Source: Lithospermum erythrorhizon
Taxonomy: Eukaryota > Streptophyta > Magnoliopsida > Boraginales > Boraginaceae
NCBI GenBank assembly: GCA_019722365.1
Contig: JADFUC010000464.1
Span: forward strand, 558,001-622,000
Length of the DNA stretch: 64,000 nucleotides
Direction of reading: 5' to 3'
The position numbers were made by a program, and so were the translations under genes. Below the pieces are notes generated by a model. That model was given only the letters and a program-made list of their open reading frames with translations, ran no database searches and was not told the DNA's origin. The first letter of the stretch is position 1. Each line of letters starts with the position of its first letter. This document shows positions 37,120 through 50,900 of this stretch, piece after piece.

Positions 37120-40100
37120 ATGGTAGGAGAAGAAAAGAGGCATCAGATGATGCAAAACTTGTTTGGTGACCAATCTGAAGAGGAAGAAGAAGAAGAAGAA
37201 GAAGAAGAAGAAGAGGTTGAATCTGAGCATGAATCCAATAGGCAACCTGAATATGCTTCTGTAAGATTTTACTTTATTTTGGGTTTTTTATTCAACCCAT
37301 TATTAAAAATTTGATTTTGTTCGCGGCCTTTACCAAACAGGGCTCTTGGTGGATTGAATTTTAGGAAATTCAATCACCTCTGGTGTATTTTTTTCAACAT
37401 GGGGTTTCACCCCAAATAGTTTTTAGGATTAATTTTAGGCAAACCAACCACTTTTTTCTTAATTATGGGGTTTTTATTGGAACCCTGCATCATTATGTAC
37501 TCCGATCAAATCATGGGCCTTATCAGAAATAGGGTTTTATAATTAATTTTATAGGAAATCTAAACTCAATTTTGTGTTTACTTTTTTCGTAATTATAGGG
37601 TTTTTTATTGAACCCATTATTAAAAATTTGATTTTTAATTATGGGTTTTACTCAAATAGGGGTTTTAGGATTAATTTTAGGGAAATTCAATCAATTTTGT
37701 ATTTTTTTTCTTAATTATGGGTTTTTTTAATTGAACCCATTGTTAAAAATTTGATCTTTAATTATGGGGGTTTACTCAAATAGGATTTTTAGTGTTTTAG
37801 GATTAATTTTAGGGGAATTCAATCAATTTTGTATTTTTTTCTTAATTAATTATTATGGTTTTTTAGAACCTCATAATAAAAATTTGATATTTAATTATGG
37901 AGTTTACTCAATTATGATTGTTTGGGGATTGATTTTAGGGGAATTGAATCATTTTTGTGCTCAAACTTTTACTTAGTTAAGAGTTTTTTTTAAAAAAAAA
38001 TTATTAAATCCCATTAGTAAAAGTTTGATTTTTAATTATGGGGTTTACTCAATTAGGGGTTTTAGTGTTTTTGTATTTGAAACTCAGTGTAAATTACTGT
38101 CCTTTATTTGTTATTTTGCAAAATTGAAGTTTTATTTGTATGTAAAGAAAATCAACTACGGAGTACAAGTTTTGTTCCTCTACTTCCATGTGATTAAATT
38201 GGATCATAAGTTCGAGACTTCTCTGCAGTTGATTTTAAGCTTTATACACGGTCAAGCAATGATTGTATGCATATATCGTTTTGACTGTAACAAATGTTGT
38301 TCTATCGGTAGGTATTTTATATTCTAGCTGTTTACTGATGTGACAATGAAGTTTATTAATTACAAAAAGAAATAAAATAGTCTATTTACTAGTCCATAGT
38401 CGTTGGTCAGGAAATCCCGTGTTCTTAAGCTTGTAGACGTATTGGATTTGAATGGGAGTGATGTTAATTTTCTTGACTATAATTTTAGTGTTAGCATAGA
38501 AGTTCTTCTCGAAGTTTGTTCAATCAAGAGCGAAAGAAAATTGAATTTGAATAAATATTAATCATGCTTTTGATTGACTGAGATTTGTGGCAAAAAAGTT
38601 TAATATCTCAGCTGGGAAGGTCACTGTAATTTCTTCATCAAATCCCTTTATGTGCATCTTCGAGATAGGCTTCCTGTTCAAGTTCTACTATTATATTGTT
38701 CCATGTCAAAGTTCTTTATTTTATAAACAAGTAGCTTCTGTGTTTCTATGCAATATCAGGTTGAAGGTTTGGGGACTCATGTATCCGCACTCAACACTCC
38801 CCTGTGAGTTTTTCTGACACTATTATTTGTTTTTTTTTTCCAGGACGAAGGGGATACTAGGGTGGAACCTGAACCTGAAGTAGAAGGTCAGGGAGAAGCT
38901 GAAGTGGAGAGTGAAGGTGAATTGCATGATGCAGATGATGACCAAGGCGAGAGCGATGGTGAGAGAGGTCGAAGTTCTCAGGTGGATGTAGTTGGTGATC
39001 CAAAATTTGAAAGTGAAGGAAGAGAATCAGAGAGTGATGAAAGAGAAGAATATGGTCAGAGAGTAGCAACCAGTAAGAGAAGGGACACCATTCATAGTGG
39101 ATCAGACAGATCTGAGCATAATGAATATGCTGATAACGAAGATGAGGAAGTGAATCAGGCTGCAAGTCCTAGGTACGATACAAGGTTACTGTTTTGGTTG
39201 ATCTATATGGATCGTTGCAGTTGAATACACAATAAAAAAATTGGTTAATTCCTTGTACAAGGGACAAGCTGATTGGTCCTTGATTGACTTTGACTGTTGC
39301 ATTATTGGCTGGTTGTCGTTTTTTCATAATTGTTAAATCTCTTTGCTAGGGGAGTACCTTCTGTTATGTTAGTTACACTATAGATGCCCTAATATAGAAC
39401 TCTCTGCAGATCACCGGATCAAGAGGAGGATGTAACTAATTATGCACAGTTAGCACCAGAGATACGTGATGTATTTGGTGAGGATTCGGACGAGGAAGAA
39501 CCAGCAGAATATGAAGTCCAAAATCGAAATGAAGAAGATTTAAATGTCAGTATTTTAATTTTAAAAGAATTGCTGCACTTATCAATCTGTTCTTGTAGTT
39601 TCTTTGAGATACATACATACATACATACATGAACAACATCAACATAGTTATTCTTCTATTCAGAGGTCTCCCACTGATGAAGAAGATAATTATGAAAAGT
39701 TGAGACCAGAGGACATACTAGCTGATGAGGAAGAGCATTACGGGTCTGAAGAAGACCATGTTGAAATTAAAGTCAAGGAAAAGCCTGTTGGACCTCCGTT
39801 AGAGCTGGAGATTCCATTCCGTCATCCTCCTGCTCCTGCAGACAGGGTATGTTGGCATTCTAAATATTAACTGTTGGCAATCGTATGTCTTATGGAGTTA
39901 TATGCATTGGTGTGCTACTATTGAATCAGAATCCTTGCCTCTTTGGGGCATTTATGCCCCCCTAATTGGCCAAACCACAGTTTTGACTCTCACGTGGCCC
40001 TAAAAGAGTTCTGGGTTTGTTCAGACGGTTTATATTTTCCATTTGTCTCTACAATTCCTAGTGGTGGCTTGTGAGAGGTTTGAGTACCAAAGTCTTCGCT

Positions 40101-43100
40101 TGATTTTGCATCAAAACACAAGTTTAGCATTTTCTCTGGTGCCATCAGTTTATAGTTGCCATGAAATCTAAATTAACTGTAACTATTTGTTTTAGTTTTC
40201 TACTAGTCAAATTTGAGAATTTGTCTTTCATGTCTTTTCTTGTGATCAATCTTTCAGTTAAGACCATATAAATTGGAAATTTAGTGGCCTCTTTGGTCTG
40301 TTGTAGATGAATATGATCAAAGTTTCGAACATAATGGGTATTGATTCCAAGCCTTTCGACCCAAAGACATATGTTGAAGAGGAAACATTTGTAACGGATG
40401 ATTCTGGATCCAAACGACGCATTCGCTTAGAAAATAATATAGTCCGCTGGAGGAAAGTGAGACATCCAGATGGCAAAACATCTGTAAGTGAAGACTGTGA
40501 CTTAGTAAATAGTATTTCTTTATACTTGTTTGTGTTTGTGGCATTTGGATATTGTAATTCGTTATTCCATGCTCATAGTTTCAATGATTTTAAGGATAAT
40601 TTGTGTTTCGTTATTTGCAAACTAATTCTTGGGTTCTTGGATATATTGGAATAAAGCAAAATGGCTCATTACATCAGCTCTCGCTTTTATATAATGTGAA
40701 GTGAGATTATTTTGGTACACCTGCCCCCTCCCTTCTCTCCTCCTCTTACTTACAGTGGATTAATGCAGGTTAAACTAGTAAACTGTTCGAATTGTTAAGT
40801 TTGTACAGTTGTTAATTGAAAGAATTTTGTTTCTGTATATCGCTGGTACTTTTTTCCTTTTCTGACTAGACAACTACAGAAAACGTAAAGATAAAGAATT
40901 CTTTTTTTCATTATTTTTGTGCTGGGTAGCTAGTATAACATATACGATCTGCTGAGTAGCTGGGGTCTTTTCACTATTTTGGTGTAGACTGAGAGTAATG
41001 CACGGTTCGTGAGATGGTCTGATGGCAGCTTGCAGTTATTGATTGGCAATGAAGTTCTTGACATATCTACCCAAGATGCTCAGCATGATCAATCACACCT
41101 TTTCCTCAGGCATGGAAAGGTAAACTTTACGAGCATGCTTGAATGGAAAAACAAATTACATAGAACTTGTCATGTTGAGCATGTGGGTAACTTATTCCCT
41201 TATTCCTTTCTGCTCACCACTTTTCTGTTTGACTTCTGTGAGCTATATTTTTCTTTCTATTGTTAGTGTTGGTATTTCTTTTAGCTTCCTCGATCTGTGT
41301 TGAGGATTTGCTTAGGCAGGAGCCTCTTCGGAGACATTTTGGCATGTGATATGTCAAAGGAGGGAGTAAACAGATGACCTTAAATCTACTCATAAGCCTG
41401 CTTCCTTATTTACACAAGACAGAATAATAACAGGCTTACAGGCAGCAACACTATGTCACTCAGCCTCCCAACTAGTGACATTCCTCTTTTACTTTAGTTA
41501 ATAACATTTGTTTAACAACATATGCAGGGGATACTGCAGTCACAGGGTAAAATTTTGAAGAAGATGCGGTTTATGCCTTCCTCTCTGACGTCCAAATCTC
41601 ACCGAATGTTGACTGCTCTAGTTGATTCACGGCATAAAAAAGCTTACAAATTAAAAAGTTGTTTTACTGACATCGACCCTGAAAGGGAGAAGGAGCAAAG
41701 AGAAAGGGTACTGTTTATCCACTGAAAGCCCAAATGCATCCATATGAATACATACAGATTTTGATATTTTCCTCATATGCAGGCTGCAAGTCAGACGATT
41801 AAAGCTACGGAGCTTCTTAATAAGAAGAAGGAAAAAGTGAAACACAAGTATAAAGTGCCGCCTACTCGCAAAGAGCGCGAGCTGTCACCTGGTTTCTTAG
41901 ATGACGAGGTAGTCATCTATTTTCCAATTACCATAGTTTATCAAGTGAACTTTATTCTCGTATACAGAACTTAATGAAAGAAAGAGGTCATACATATATA
42001 TATTTATTAAGAGAGTTTTTGCCATTTTAGGAAATCCTAAAGCAGGTTCCTCTTTTGACCATAACGCCATGGTAAAGGGAGGCAAAAAGTGGATTTTTAT
42101 ATATATGAATATTTTTTTGTTTCTGGTTATATAGGGAAAGGGTGTACTGGCGGTGGCGGGTAGGTTTAGATTTTAAGTGCAGACTTCTGTAGGAGTAACT
42201 ACACATGCAATCTAGAGGGGGAAAAGGGCTCAAATTCCCAAGTTTCTGGCCTGTGTATAAGTAATTAGTAACCTAACTGGGAAAAAGAAATATACGGGAA
42301 GTGGGGGTGGGGTCGGTTGAAGTTTTTCCATCTTGTTCACTAACAACAATTTTGTCCTATGTTATGATGATCAGGAGGAGGATGATTATGAATCTCGACG
42401 GCCTACTTCACGACGTCAATTTGATGACTTCGAAATGGAAGCTCGTGCAGAGAAACGCATCATAAATGCAAAGAAGGCATATTTTCTACTGTAACTTAAA
42501 GACAATTTCAGCTCCCTCCATTCTGGGACCTTCATCCCCCAAGATAACATTTTAATCTTCTTTTCTCTTTAGGGTCAGAATACATGTACTGATATGGTGA
42601 TATTATTTTGCATTTTGATTTTAGGGGCATAAAGATGTTTCTAGGAAGTCATCATTCCCTGTGGGAAATTCGTCCCGGCGACCAGCTGATGATTATTATG
42701 GGAGTGAGAGGGAGGAGGAGGAATCTGAATATGAAACTGAAGGAGAGGAGGAGGAAGAAGAGACTGCCCCAGCACGCCGAAGGGCTAACGAAGAGGAAGA
42801 GGAGGAACCAGAGTACGAAGATGAAGAGGATGAGGCCGAGGAAGAGGAAGATGTAAATGATGAACCTTCAGAAGAAGAGGACGAGGTTAGTACTTTTATC
42901 ATTCATCCAGTAATAATAAGCTTGGTATAGCTCGTGTTCCAGGTGGCATGAGGCATTGTTATAATAAGCTTACATTCTCATTACTCCAGCCAGTTATTTC
43001 TATCTTCCTCCAGGAATCGAATGTATCACCATACATATGTTTTGCAAGTATATAGATATATTTGTGCACTCATATGTGAACAGTAGTGCGTGCTGCTTTA

Positions 43101-43309
43101 AAATATATAAATATAACTCACTAAATTGCATCCTACTGCCCTTTCTTAAATCCTTCTCTGGTCAATTTTTTCAGGAGCCAAGGCAGAAAGCAAAGGTGCA
43201 TGGGAGCAGCTTGAAGCGCAAGGAGATTGAGTCGGATGAAGATTCTCCTCCGCGAAAGATGCCCGCTCATAGGAGAATGGCCATTGTTTATGATAGCGAT
43301 GAAGACTGA
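37120..43309 (+). CDS. VIP4: LEO1-type subunit of the Paf1 transcription-elongation complex (VIP4)
   Basis: LEO1/VIP4 acts in the nucleus in the Paf1 complex with RNA polymerase II; it supports histone modification and, in Arabidopsis, FLC expression. Eleven exons: 37120-37260, 38844-39172, 39410-39545, 39664-39846, 40307-40483, 40988-41119, 41528-41707, 41783-41908, 42375-42476, 42625-42885 and 43175-43309. They join to 633 aa, about the length I recall for Arabidopsis VIP4. Residues 1-200 are very acidic, with a Glu run encoded near 37181-37217. The LEO1 core spans about 215-370: LRPEDILADEEEHYG, LELEIPFRHPPAP, NNIVRWRKVRHPDG, FVRWSDGSLQLLIG. A Lys/Arg-rich segment follows (about 370-500), then an acidic region and a tail ending MAIVYDSDED. 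Most introns are phase 0. Intron 9 needs a rare GC donor. Confidence 0.93.
37280..38075. repeat. Degenerate tandem repeat in VIP4 intron 1, unit about 115-140 bp
   Basis: A unit containing TTGAACCCATTATTAAAAAT, then TTTGATTTTTAATTATGGG, then ACTCAAATAGGGGTTTTAGG, then TTTTAGGGGAATTCAATCAA recurs, clearest near 37617, 37730, 37866 and 38006, with partial copies near 37291, 37440 and 37540. All copies lie inside the 1.58-kb first intron, between exons that splice normally. Confidence 0.75.
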
Positions 43310-44163
43310 AGCATGCAAGTGATGGCGGAAGCCGATGGAGTACTCCCTGCTGTGAGTTTCACAAAGTTTACATTATATGACATGGTCGAGGGACAATTAG
43401 TAGATTTCTTGGAAATGCATTTGGCATCTGATTACTGATACATAATGATGTTTGAGAAATCTTTTACTCCACACGGATCCCATATTCCCATTGACAAAGC
43501 TGCTGTATTTGATATGATCACCATATGTATTTATACTTGAACTCTGGTTCTTAGAGATCTTGGAGTTTTCTAAAATTGGAAACAATGATTTTACCATCTC
43601 TTCCTGTCTTGATGTACTGGTACTTCCTTAAGTTGGCTCTGTTTATTAATTTCCTCTTATTTAATTCAAGATGTTTTAGCATAATCAAGAATAAAATATC
43701 TTTTTTTTACCATAATCAAGAATAAAATATCTTTTTATGTATATATATAAATCTTTTCTTTGTCATTGCTATGACTTAAATCTGGAATCTCCTCATTGTG
43801 AAATCTTTAGGTCATTAGGCTAATCCTAGTGGTTCAAGAATAAATTATATCAATTTTTTTTAGTTGAAATAATTATTTTTGTTAAAACCGATGTTAAAAT
43901 GATTAGTAAAATATTTCAGTTAAATTGAGGTGTTGTATTATCTCTAATATCCCCAAGCTCACGGCACTTGATGAGATTAGTTGATAATTGGCCTTCATAT
44001 TTTGATCACATTCAAGAAAACATGAACCAAGACTAGGGAATGAGTTAGACCCACATACTAATATGTTCCCACATATTCAAATAACAACATGGACCATTGC
44101 ATTACCATAATACTAGAAGATTACAAGGAAATACTAGGAGTGTAGCAACTATTTGTAATCAAG
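43310..44163. other. Convergent intergenic region between VIP4 and PDCB
   Basis: The 3' ends of VIP4 (+) and the PDCB gene (-) face each other across 854 bp, which should hold both 3' UTRs. A direct repeat of about 23 bp (AATCAAGAATAAAATATCTT) occurs near 43683 and 43713. No further gene. Confidence 0.55.
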
Positions 44164-47100
44164 TCACCATAAAATAAGTGCTGAGACAACTATGATCATA
44201 CATGACGATGAGAATAGGCTGATCTTTTGTGATAAATTTTTTCCACCACCAGTGTAGTCTGTGTTCAAGCCAGAGCCATTTGCGCCAATGCCGTTATTTA
44301 TGCCGCCGCCTAATATGCCACCGGATGATGGAGTTGTGATGAGAGGAGTGTTGTTGCCGGAGGTGGTGGTGGATGGTTTTCCATTTGTAGGCATTCCTGT
44401 GTTGGACGTTGAGGCACTGTGCATGGGAAGTTAATCACATAAAACTAGTGAGTACTGTGTAGCGTTTGTAAATCAGTATACTACCTTAAATTCGAAAGGA
44501 TCGGAGAGTTCCTTTTTTCTTTTCAATTATCAAAGTTAATAGAGTTTGGAATATTATTTTCCCTTTTAAGGATTTTCCATTTATCCTTATGGTGACACAA
44601 ATCCTTCTCTAAAGAAGTTTAATCTCCTCGGCCCCAATTTATATCACGGCTTAAAGCAGCTTATAAATCGAATGACGTTAGTTTCTTAATAAAGAATCTG
44701 CTAAGTAAGAAATAATTAACGGACACGAACCAAAAGCAACCCATACAATATTTCACACACGGATTCAAACTCGCGATGTTGAAGTGTCTTCATCCCAATC
44801 ACCTTACCACTTATTACTATGATATGTCCCCGAGTATGGTAACTCATATCCTGAGTTTGTGTTAAAGGTGAACTTACAATAATTATACTTACATTTCATT
44901 ATCAACTTTATACTGTGTAACACTTTCAATGACATACATAATTTTAATTTATTTATTTACACCCCAACCGATGATACAAAGTGTCCGATCAATAAAATAT
45001 TCTCAACAGACTTCAAATTTTGTGATTAGAGCCGAATAATTCTTCAAAAGCAGGATTTGTTTGAGGAGACTGCGGTGCTCAAAACTCAAAAAAGCTATAT
45101 TTAACACAAACAATGTGAAAAGATGGCCGAACAAATTATTAGGGTTAATTATTAACAATTGAAAACTTTTACACGAGATTCGAAAACTACAAGAAAAGAC
45201 AAACAAAAGTTCCCCACATCAAAAACAATTTTTTGACTAGCTATCCCCTTTTACCAAGCAAAGTTGGGTAAAGAGAGAATTAAAGGATATATAGTACTAA
45301 TAATTCAAATTCATAATTAATTGAACAAAATTTTATGGGTTTAATTTACAATTATTATCATTTTTTTCTATAAAAAAAATTAGAATTAGGAGATGTCCGA
45401 GTTTAAGGATAAAGAAAACCCTCAGGCTCTTTCGAATGATTTAAGAAAACTAATGGAGTTTCAAACCAAAAACTTTTTTAAGTTGAAACATATCATTTAT
45501 TGCTAAACTTCTTTAAATTATTCTAAAATCAATTAATAATAGAATGAATAACTCGACATTTTCATACCATTGGCAGCGTCATGGTATTTCGCATGTGATC
45601 CCAAATCTGTAGGGCCCCTAATAGCTTATATATATTACGTGAAATCAGGTGTTAAAAGTTTTAGCCAGAATTAAGAAATATAAGTGGAAAAAGTCATTAC
45701 AAAAGTAGTTTAGAATCTTACTTAATTATTTTTTGCTAGAAGTTGATTTATTTTTCTTACGCTAAAATTTTGTTCATTTAATCACATGTGATCTCATCGT
45801 GAATTTCTTTTTTATTTTTGTCAGAAGCTGAAACTTTCTTTTTATCAGAAGTTTTTTTAATTCAATACAGTGTCCATTTTGTTTAAACAAAATTACTTTC
45901 ATCATTTGGAACACGACCTCCATTTGGAACGAGACGACCCTAATTACTTTATACACCACCTTTGATTTATCAATGCATTAGCAAATGTATTTACCCTAGG
46001 CAAGTAAGTCATAGGAGGACTAGATGAATGGAATACTGTACGAATGTGAGAGTAATGTAACAATAGAATTTGTGAACCAAAATGAATCAAACTGATCATG
46101 AATTGAATGAGTACTTCAATAGATAAATTGCAATCATATTTGATGTGGTGGGTCAAAAGATGAGTACATATCTGACTTAACAAAATATGGTCCCTCATCC
46201 CCCATTACTCCACTAGTTATCCAACAAACACAAATTGCAAATTTGAAAACAATTTAATAATGTTCATGGTTAATAATTTAGGCTGTACAACTGTCAATTG
46301 ATAAAACAATAATATGTTTAAAAAACTTGAAGTTGTACAATTATGATCCTGAGAAATTTACTTTTCTATGTGATTTTACTGATAATTATCGTTAGAGTAA
46401 AAATGAAATACAATTAATAAAATTGTTTTGATGAGCTTTAATTTATTTTTTTAGATGCGAACCGACCATGCATATTATTAATTTATAACGATTTATGTAA
46501 AATATGAGATGCATACCTTGCAGAAGCAGGATATGAACAACCAGATATACCTGTTACATAATAAATTAATAATGTTAAGCCTAATTTGCCCAAAAATTAC
46601 GTACATGTTTAGCTTGAGGGGATGGAACTTGGAAGTGATCGAATCAAGATTAACAAATGTTACTCCCTTAGTTGACCAGTGTAACTTTTATTTGAATAAA
46701 AGCAGTATGTTACTTACTAGTAAGTCAATACTAATGTATATGTATTCAAAAACATATCATTTGAATATAAATCATAAAATGTTAACATAATCGAGTCAAA
46801 TTTAAAACAACAATCAAAATTCAAATTGGACAATCATTCTTATGGACCGATCGAGGGAGTACATACAAGTTTTTAACAAACATGTGTAAATTTAAATTTG
46901 AATATTCATAAAGTAAATAAGTTAGTGTAAGTTGGGGCTTACTAGGGTCAGATGTCACAATAGTTGCAGTGCCAGCAAAATCACAAGTGCCTGAAGCTTG
47001 ACCTTTCTTCTGGAAATAACTATTTACTGCATAACTGCAATGAGCTCTTACTGTATTGGGGTTAAAACAAGACCCTGTTTGGTGGATAGGGTTGCAATCT

Positions 47101-47938
47101 GCTCCAGCTCCACAAGCATAGTCTAGTGTCTTTTGCAACACTACATCATTCCCATCTTTACAAACACACCATGTTGCACCTACCAACATCCCCAACAAAT
47201 TATTACCAATAATTGTAATCTTAGTACATAATAACACAAACCACATTATTGAATGAAAACAAGTGGTTTAAAACATATTGTTTTGTTTAATGTAGATGAT
47301 TTAAATACTGTCATGATTATGGATTGCTTTGTATAAACCTCAAATTTGTCTATATAAGCAACATTTGCATTAGTGGTAAGTAATGTTAGACAACTGAATT
47401 ATTAACATTTGCATTGATCTTAAAAAAACGACAAGTCACCGGTAACATTTGAAATAGTGTTGTGTAATGCTAGAGCAAGTAGTAAGTTTGTTCACTATTA
47501 TTGCTCAATATCTATAAGTAATTATGCATCATACATAAACTTAGGGATGATTTAAGATCAAGAAAAATAATGATGCCAACATTCCATTAGGCAAGTCGGC
47601 AAGAATATCAATCCAATGCGACACATTAACACGAATAGTACAGCACTAATCACTAACTAGAAGTTTATAGAGAAGATTAAAGCGTCAAACTCTAAACAAA
47701 AACATGTCTAAGGATAGTTGAAAAGTTTAATTTCCTATGAAAAATAACTAGCAATGCATGAGGGTACTTGGATCCCTCATACTACTACATATAAAAGCAA
47801 GTAGAAATGAGCATATATACATATAACACAAGGAAATAAAGTGAATAAGAGTTTTAAGGTAATGTTAAAAAGATGGAGGTTACTTGAGTGACCAGCCATG
47901 GCCAAAATAAGGAACATGTAGAAGACATGATTAGCCAT
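44164..47938 (-). CDS. Plasmodesmata callose-binding protein, X8 domain, GPI-anchored (PDCB1-like)
   Basis: PDCB proteins bind callose at plasmodesmal necks through an X8 (CBM43) domain and affect cell-to-cell movement; known of the family, inferred here. Four exons: 47884-47938, 46943-47179, 46517-46550 and 44164-44416, giving 192 aa. Exon 1 encodes the signal peptide [19 protein letters not shown]. Exon 2 carries most of X8: [57 protein letters not shown]. The tiny 34-bp exon 3 completes it with SGCSYPASA, supplying the last Cys. Exon 4 is a Ser/Thr/Gly/Asn-rich linker ([18 protein letters not shown]) followed by a hydrophobic C-terminus ([15 protein letters not shown]), a typical GPI-attachment signal. 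Splice phases agree throughout. Closest recalled relative is Arabidopsis PDCB1 (At5g61130). Intron 3, 2.1 kb, is large for the family. Confidence 0.92.
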
Positions 47939-50900
47939 ATTAGAGGATAATACACTAGCTGGAAGAAGTATGATGAGAGTTCAAATTTCAAAGGCTTGCT
48001 GCAAATGTAGCAAAATGTGTGTGTGAAATATGGAGAGTGAATGATTTAATTAGTGAGACTATGAGAGTATAGTAGTGAAAAGGATCAAGTGGAGAGTGTG
48101 TAATTGGACTAATTATAAGGCAGCTAGGCCTCGTACTGTGTAATGTTTGTGGACCAGGGTGGTGTCGGCTCCGGGCTCCATAAAATTTGTATTCTTTGCA
48201 CTCGTCTTTTATTTTTATTAATAAAATGTACGTACGTTTACGTAAATATTTATGCTATAAATATTTAAATTGAAATAATAATAAATAAAATAATTAAATA
48301 TTTAAGTAAATTTATAAATTATATTTCGATTTTATATTATAATTTATTTTATTCATGATCTTAATTTTCTAATAATATATTTAAAGTTTATACCACCTTT
48401 ATCATACTACTTTCACATTTTCAAAATGTAATAAGCACCTCTTTAGTTATTTTATTTATTAAAAATACTTACTTTTATCTTTTAATAAAAAATGACCTTT
48501 ATGTTATTTTATCTATTATTAAAACATCCATTCTCAATCGATTAGGTAGTATAAATTATTCATAATCCTCTACTATTCAAATTATTTTATGTATTCATTT
48601 TCAAATATTTTAATTGACACTGCCTCAATAATATTCAGACAAAAACTAAATAATATCAATACCTTATTATGAAATTATCTCAATTTTAGCCATGCAAAAT
48701 AGCCAAAGAGGCCACTCATTAGATATTCTTGTTCGAATGTGAAATGTTCCAAATGAGTTACATTAAAAATCAAGGGAATAAAGATCACATACCTCTTTTA
48801 AAAACTATATCTCATGCAATGAATTTTTTAATAAAAAGTTAAACCTCAATAGTGTATATATGATTAATATTAATTAATATGGAAAATTTTAAAATTTTGA
48901 CATAAATAATGTTTTGTTATAAAAAATAATACTAACCCATTCAAATGTTCTGAGAGTATCATCGATTTGTTTATCGAACGTCATCAACGAAGTATTATAT
49001 ACCTATAATATACATATATTCGCAAGGTGTTATGACCAGTAATATCGATGAATTATATTTCATATAGAGTGAAAACTAATATAAGTATTATTATGATAAT
49101 ATACTCTTATTTTGATCGAAGTTCCTATGTATTTTGATTGATTTTAAAAATTTCCTTTTCAGATAATTCGTTAACTCTAATTAATTATTGCGTTTTATAG
49201 TTTATAGGATAAAGATATTTTATTTAAGCATAAAAACTAACATGTTATATATTATAATAAAAATAACAATTTCAATAAAATATTTAAATCTCTTGATTCG
49301 TCCTCGTATTAAATGATTGTCATGCATGCTTGATTTGTTACCACCGACAAACTTTTTACCCCTTCTTGAATACAAACAAACATAAGTTTGATTTGAATAA
49401 AATTTAATGTCAATATTAAAGTACACTGGAAATATTATTGCTCCGTATTTGATAATTTTCACCAAATATTATACAACAAAATAAAAATATTTGAATTTAA
49501 TATTTAGCGTGTCAAACATTCAAATTTAAACATTGACAATCTATTGAAACGGAGAGAGTATGAGTAGGTGTATTTTGACACTTTTTTAATTCAATTGCTG
49601 AATTATATAGTTAAATGTAATACAGAATATCACATAATAATTTATATATAAATTCTTTAATAGTAATTTGTTGTATTGATTTTTTTTCAATTCATACTTA
49701 ATACCATTTTCACAAAAAAAATTTGGTGATGAAAGTGTATTAATAAAGACTTATTTAAAACAACAACAATAATTTATGGGTGATGATAATTAATATATAG
49801 AGCATTGAGCCCAATAATAATCAAGCTGACCATGCTTTCTGGCTGATTTCTTTTGTATTTTGTATGATATTATTGTCTTCTATTGTGTACATTTAACAAT
49901 ACTGCGTGTTATTAAGATATAATTATATTATATTATATATTTGAGAGATTTGCATGTGTTAGCGACTATACTTTTACCTATTTTTTAAAATGTTAAATTA
50001 AGATTCTTTCATAATATATATTAATTTTATTATTGCTGTCATTTTACATTTAAGGGTAATTTAGTAATCAAGCCTCAGCTTATTTCTGGCTGCCAGGTGC
50101 TCGACGAAATGCTGCTTCCACGAACATAAGGAATACTTTGCCTTTCCAATGCCACCAAAGCTTTGAACCTTGCTGTATCTTGAGTAGGATCCCATGATAT
50201 ATCAGTCCTCGTAGATAATATTTTGCTCCCTAACCACATGAGAAATGCTTGAGTTGGTAAGCTTGAGCAAGTGTTTTACCTTGAAAATAGTATTGATCTT
50301 CGTCCAATGGATGTGTTCAATAGAATCCATACACCTGGATAACATTTCAAGTAGAATTCATTCGATTTGATTCACCTTGACGATTTGTCAATCCTAACAG
50401 AACCCATCAATTTGTATAAGAAATATATTCATAAGTTACATTGACATAGTCATTAAGCTTTCTCAAGTAAGTTAAATATGTTGATAGCTTCATTGGACCA
50501 TATTGGATATTACATGTTTTTCATTCTCATATTCTTCAATATTACTCTTTCAGTTGTGAGTAACTTTCATAAATATCTCTATTTACGAGACTAAAAAGTA
50601 ATACATATACTTAATAAGATGAATAAATAATAGAACATGGCTTAATATTTTTATATTTGAAATATCAATATCATATGTGTGATCTCACAAACTTCTCGAC
50701 ACTAGATGAAAAACCATACTCAATTCTCCATGAATATACCTCCTCTATTCCAAATATTATTATTTTTTTCAACAAATAGTCGAACTATTTCGAAACAAAA
50801 ATCATCCGTTTAAATTTTATATTTATATCAAATACTAATAAAATTATACAATTATATTACACACCCATGTGTTATCATATTTCACATTAATAACGAAATA

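Noticed and set aside
38025..38327. 100-codon frame in VIP4 intron 1
   Set aside because: It starts in the tandem repeat, has no family match, and lies between exons that splice together.
38857..39165. His/Leu-rich minus-strand frame
   Set aside because: Antisense of the acidic VIP4 exon 2.
42608..42856. Long alternative frame rich in Arg/Lys over VIP4 exon 10
   Set aside because: It is the shifted frame of a Glu-rich exon; only the other frame continues the LEO1 protein through both neighbouring exons.
42696..42902. Serine-rich minus-strand frame
   Set aside because: It is the antisense of GAG/GAA codons in VIP4 exon 10 and has no gene context.
46821..47246. Unspliced 141-codon frame over the X8 exon
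   Set aside because: Its first and last parts are intron translation; splice sites at 47179 and 46943 define the real exon.
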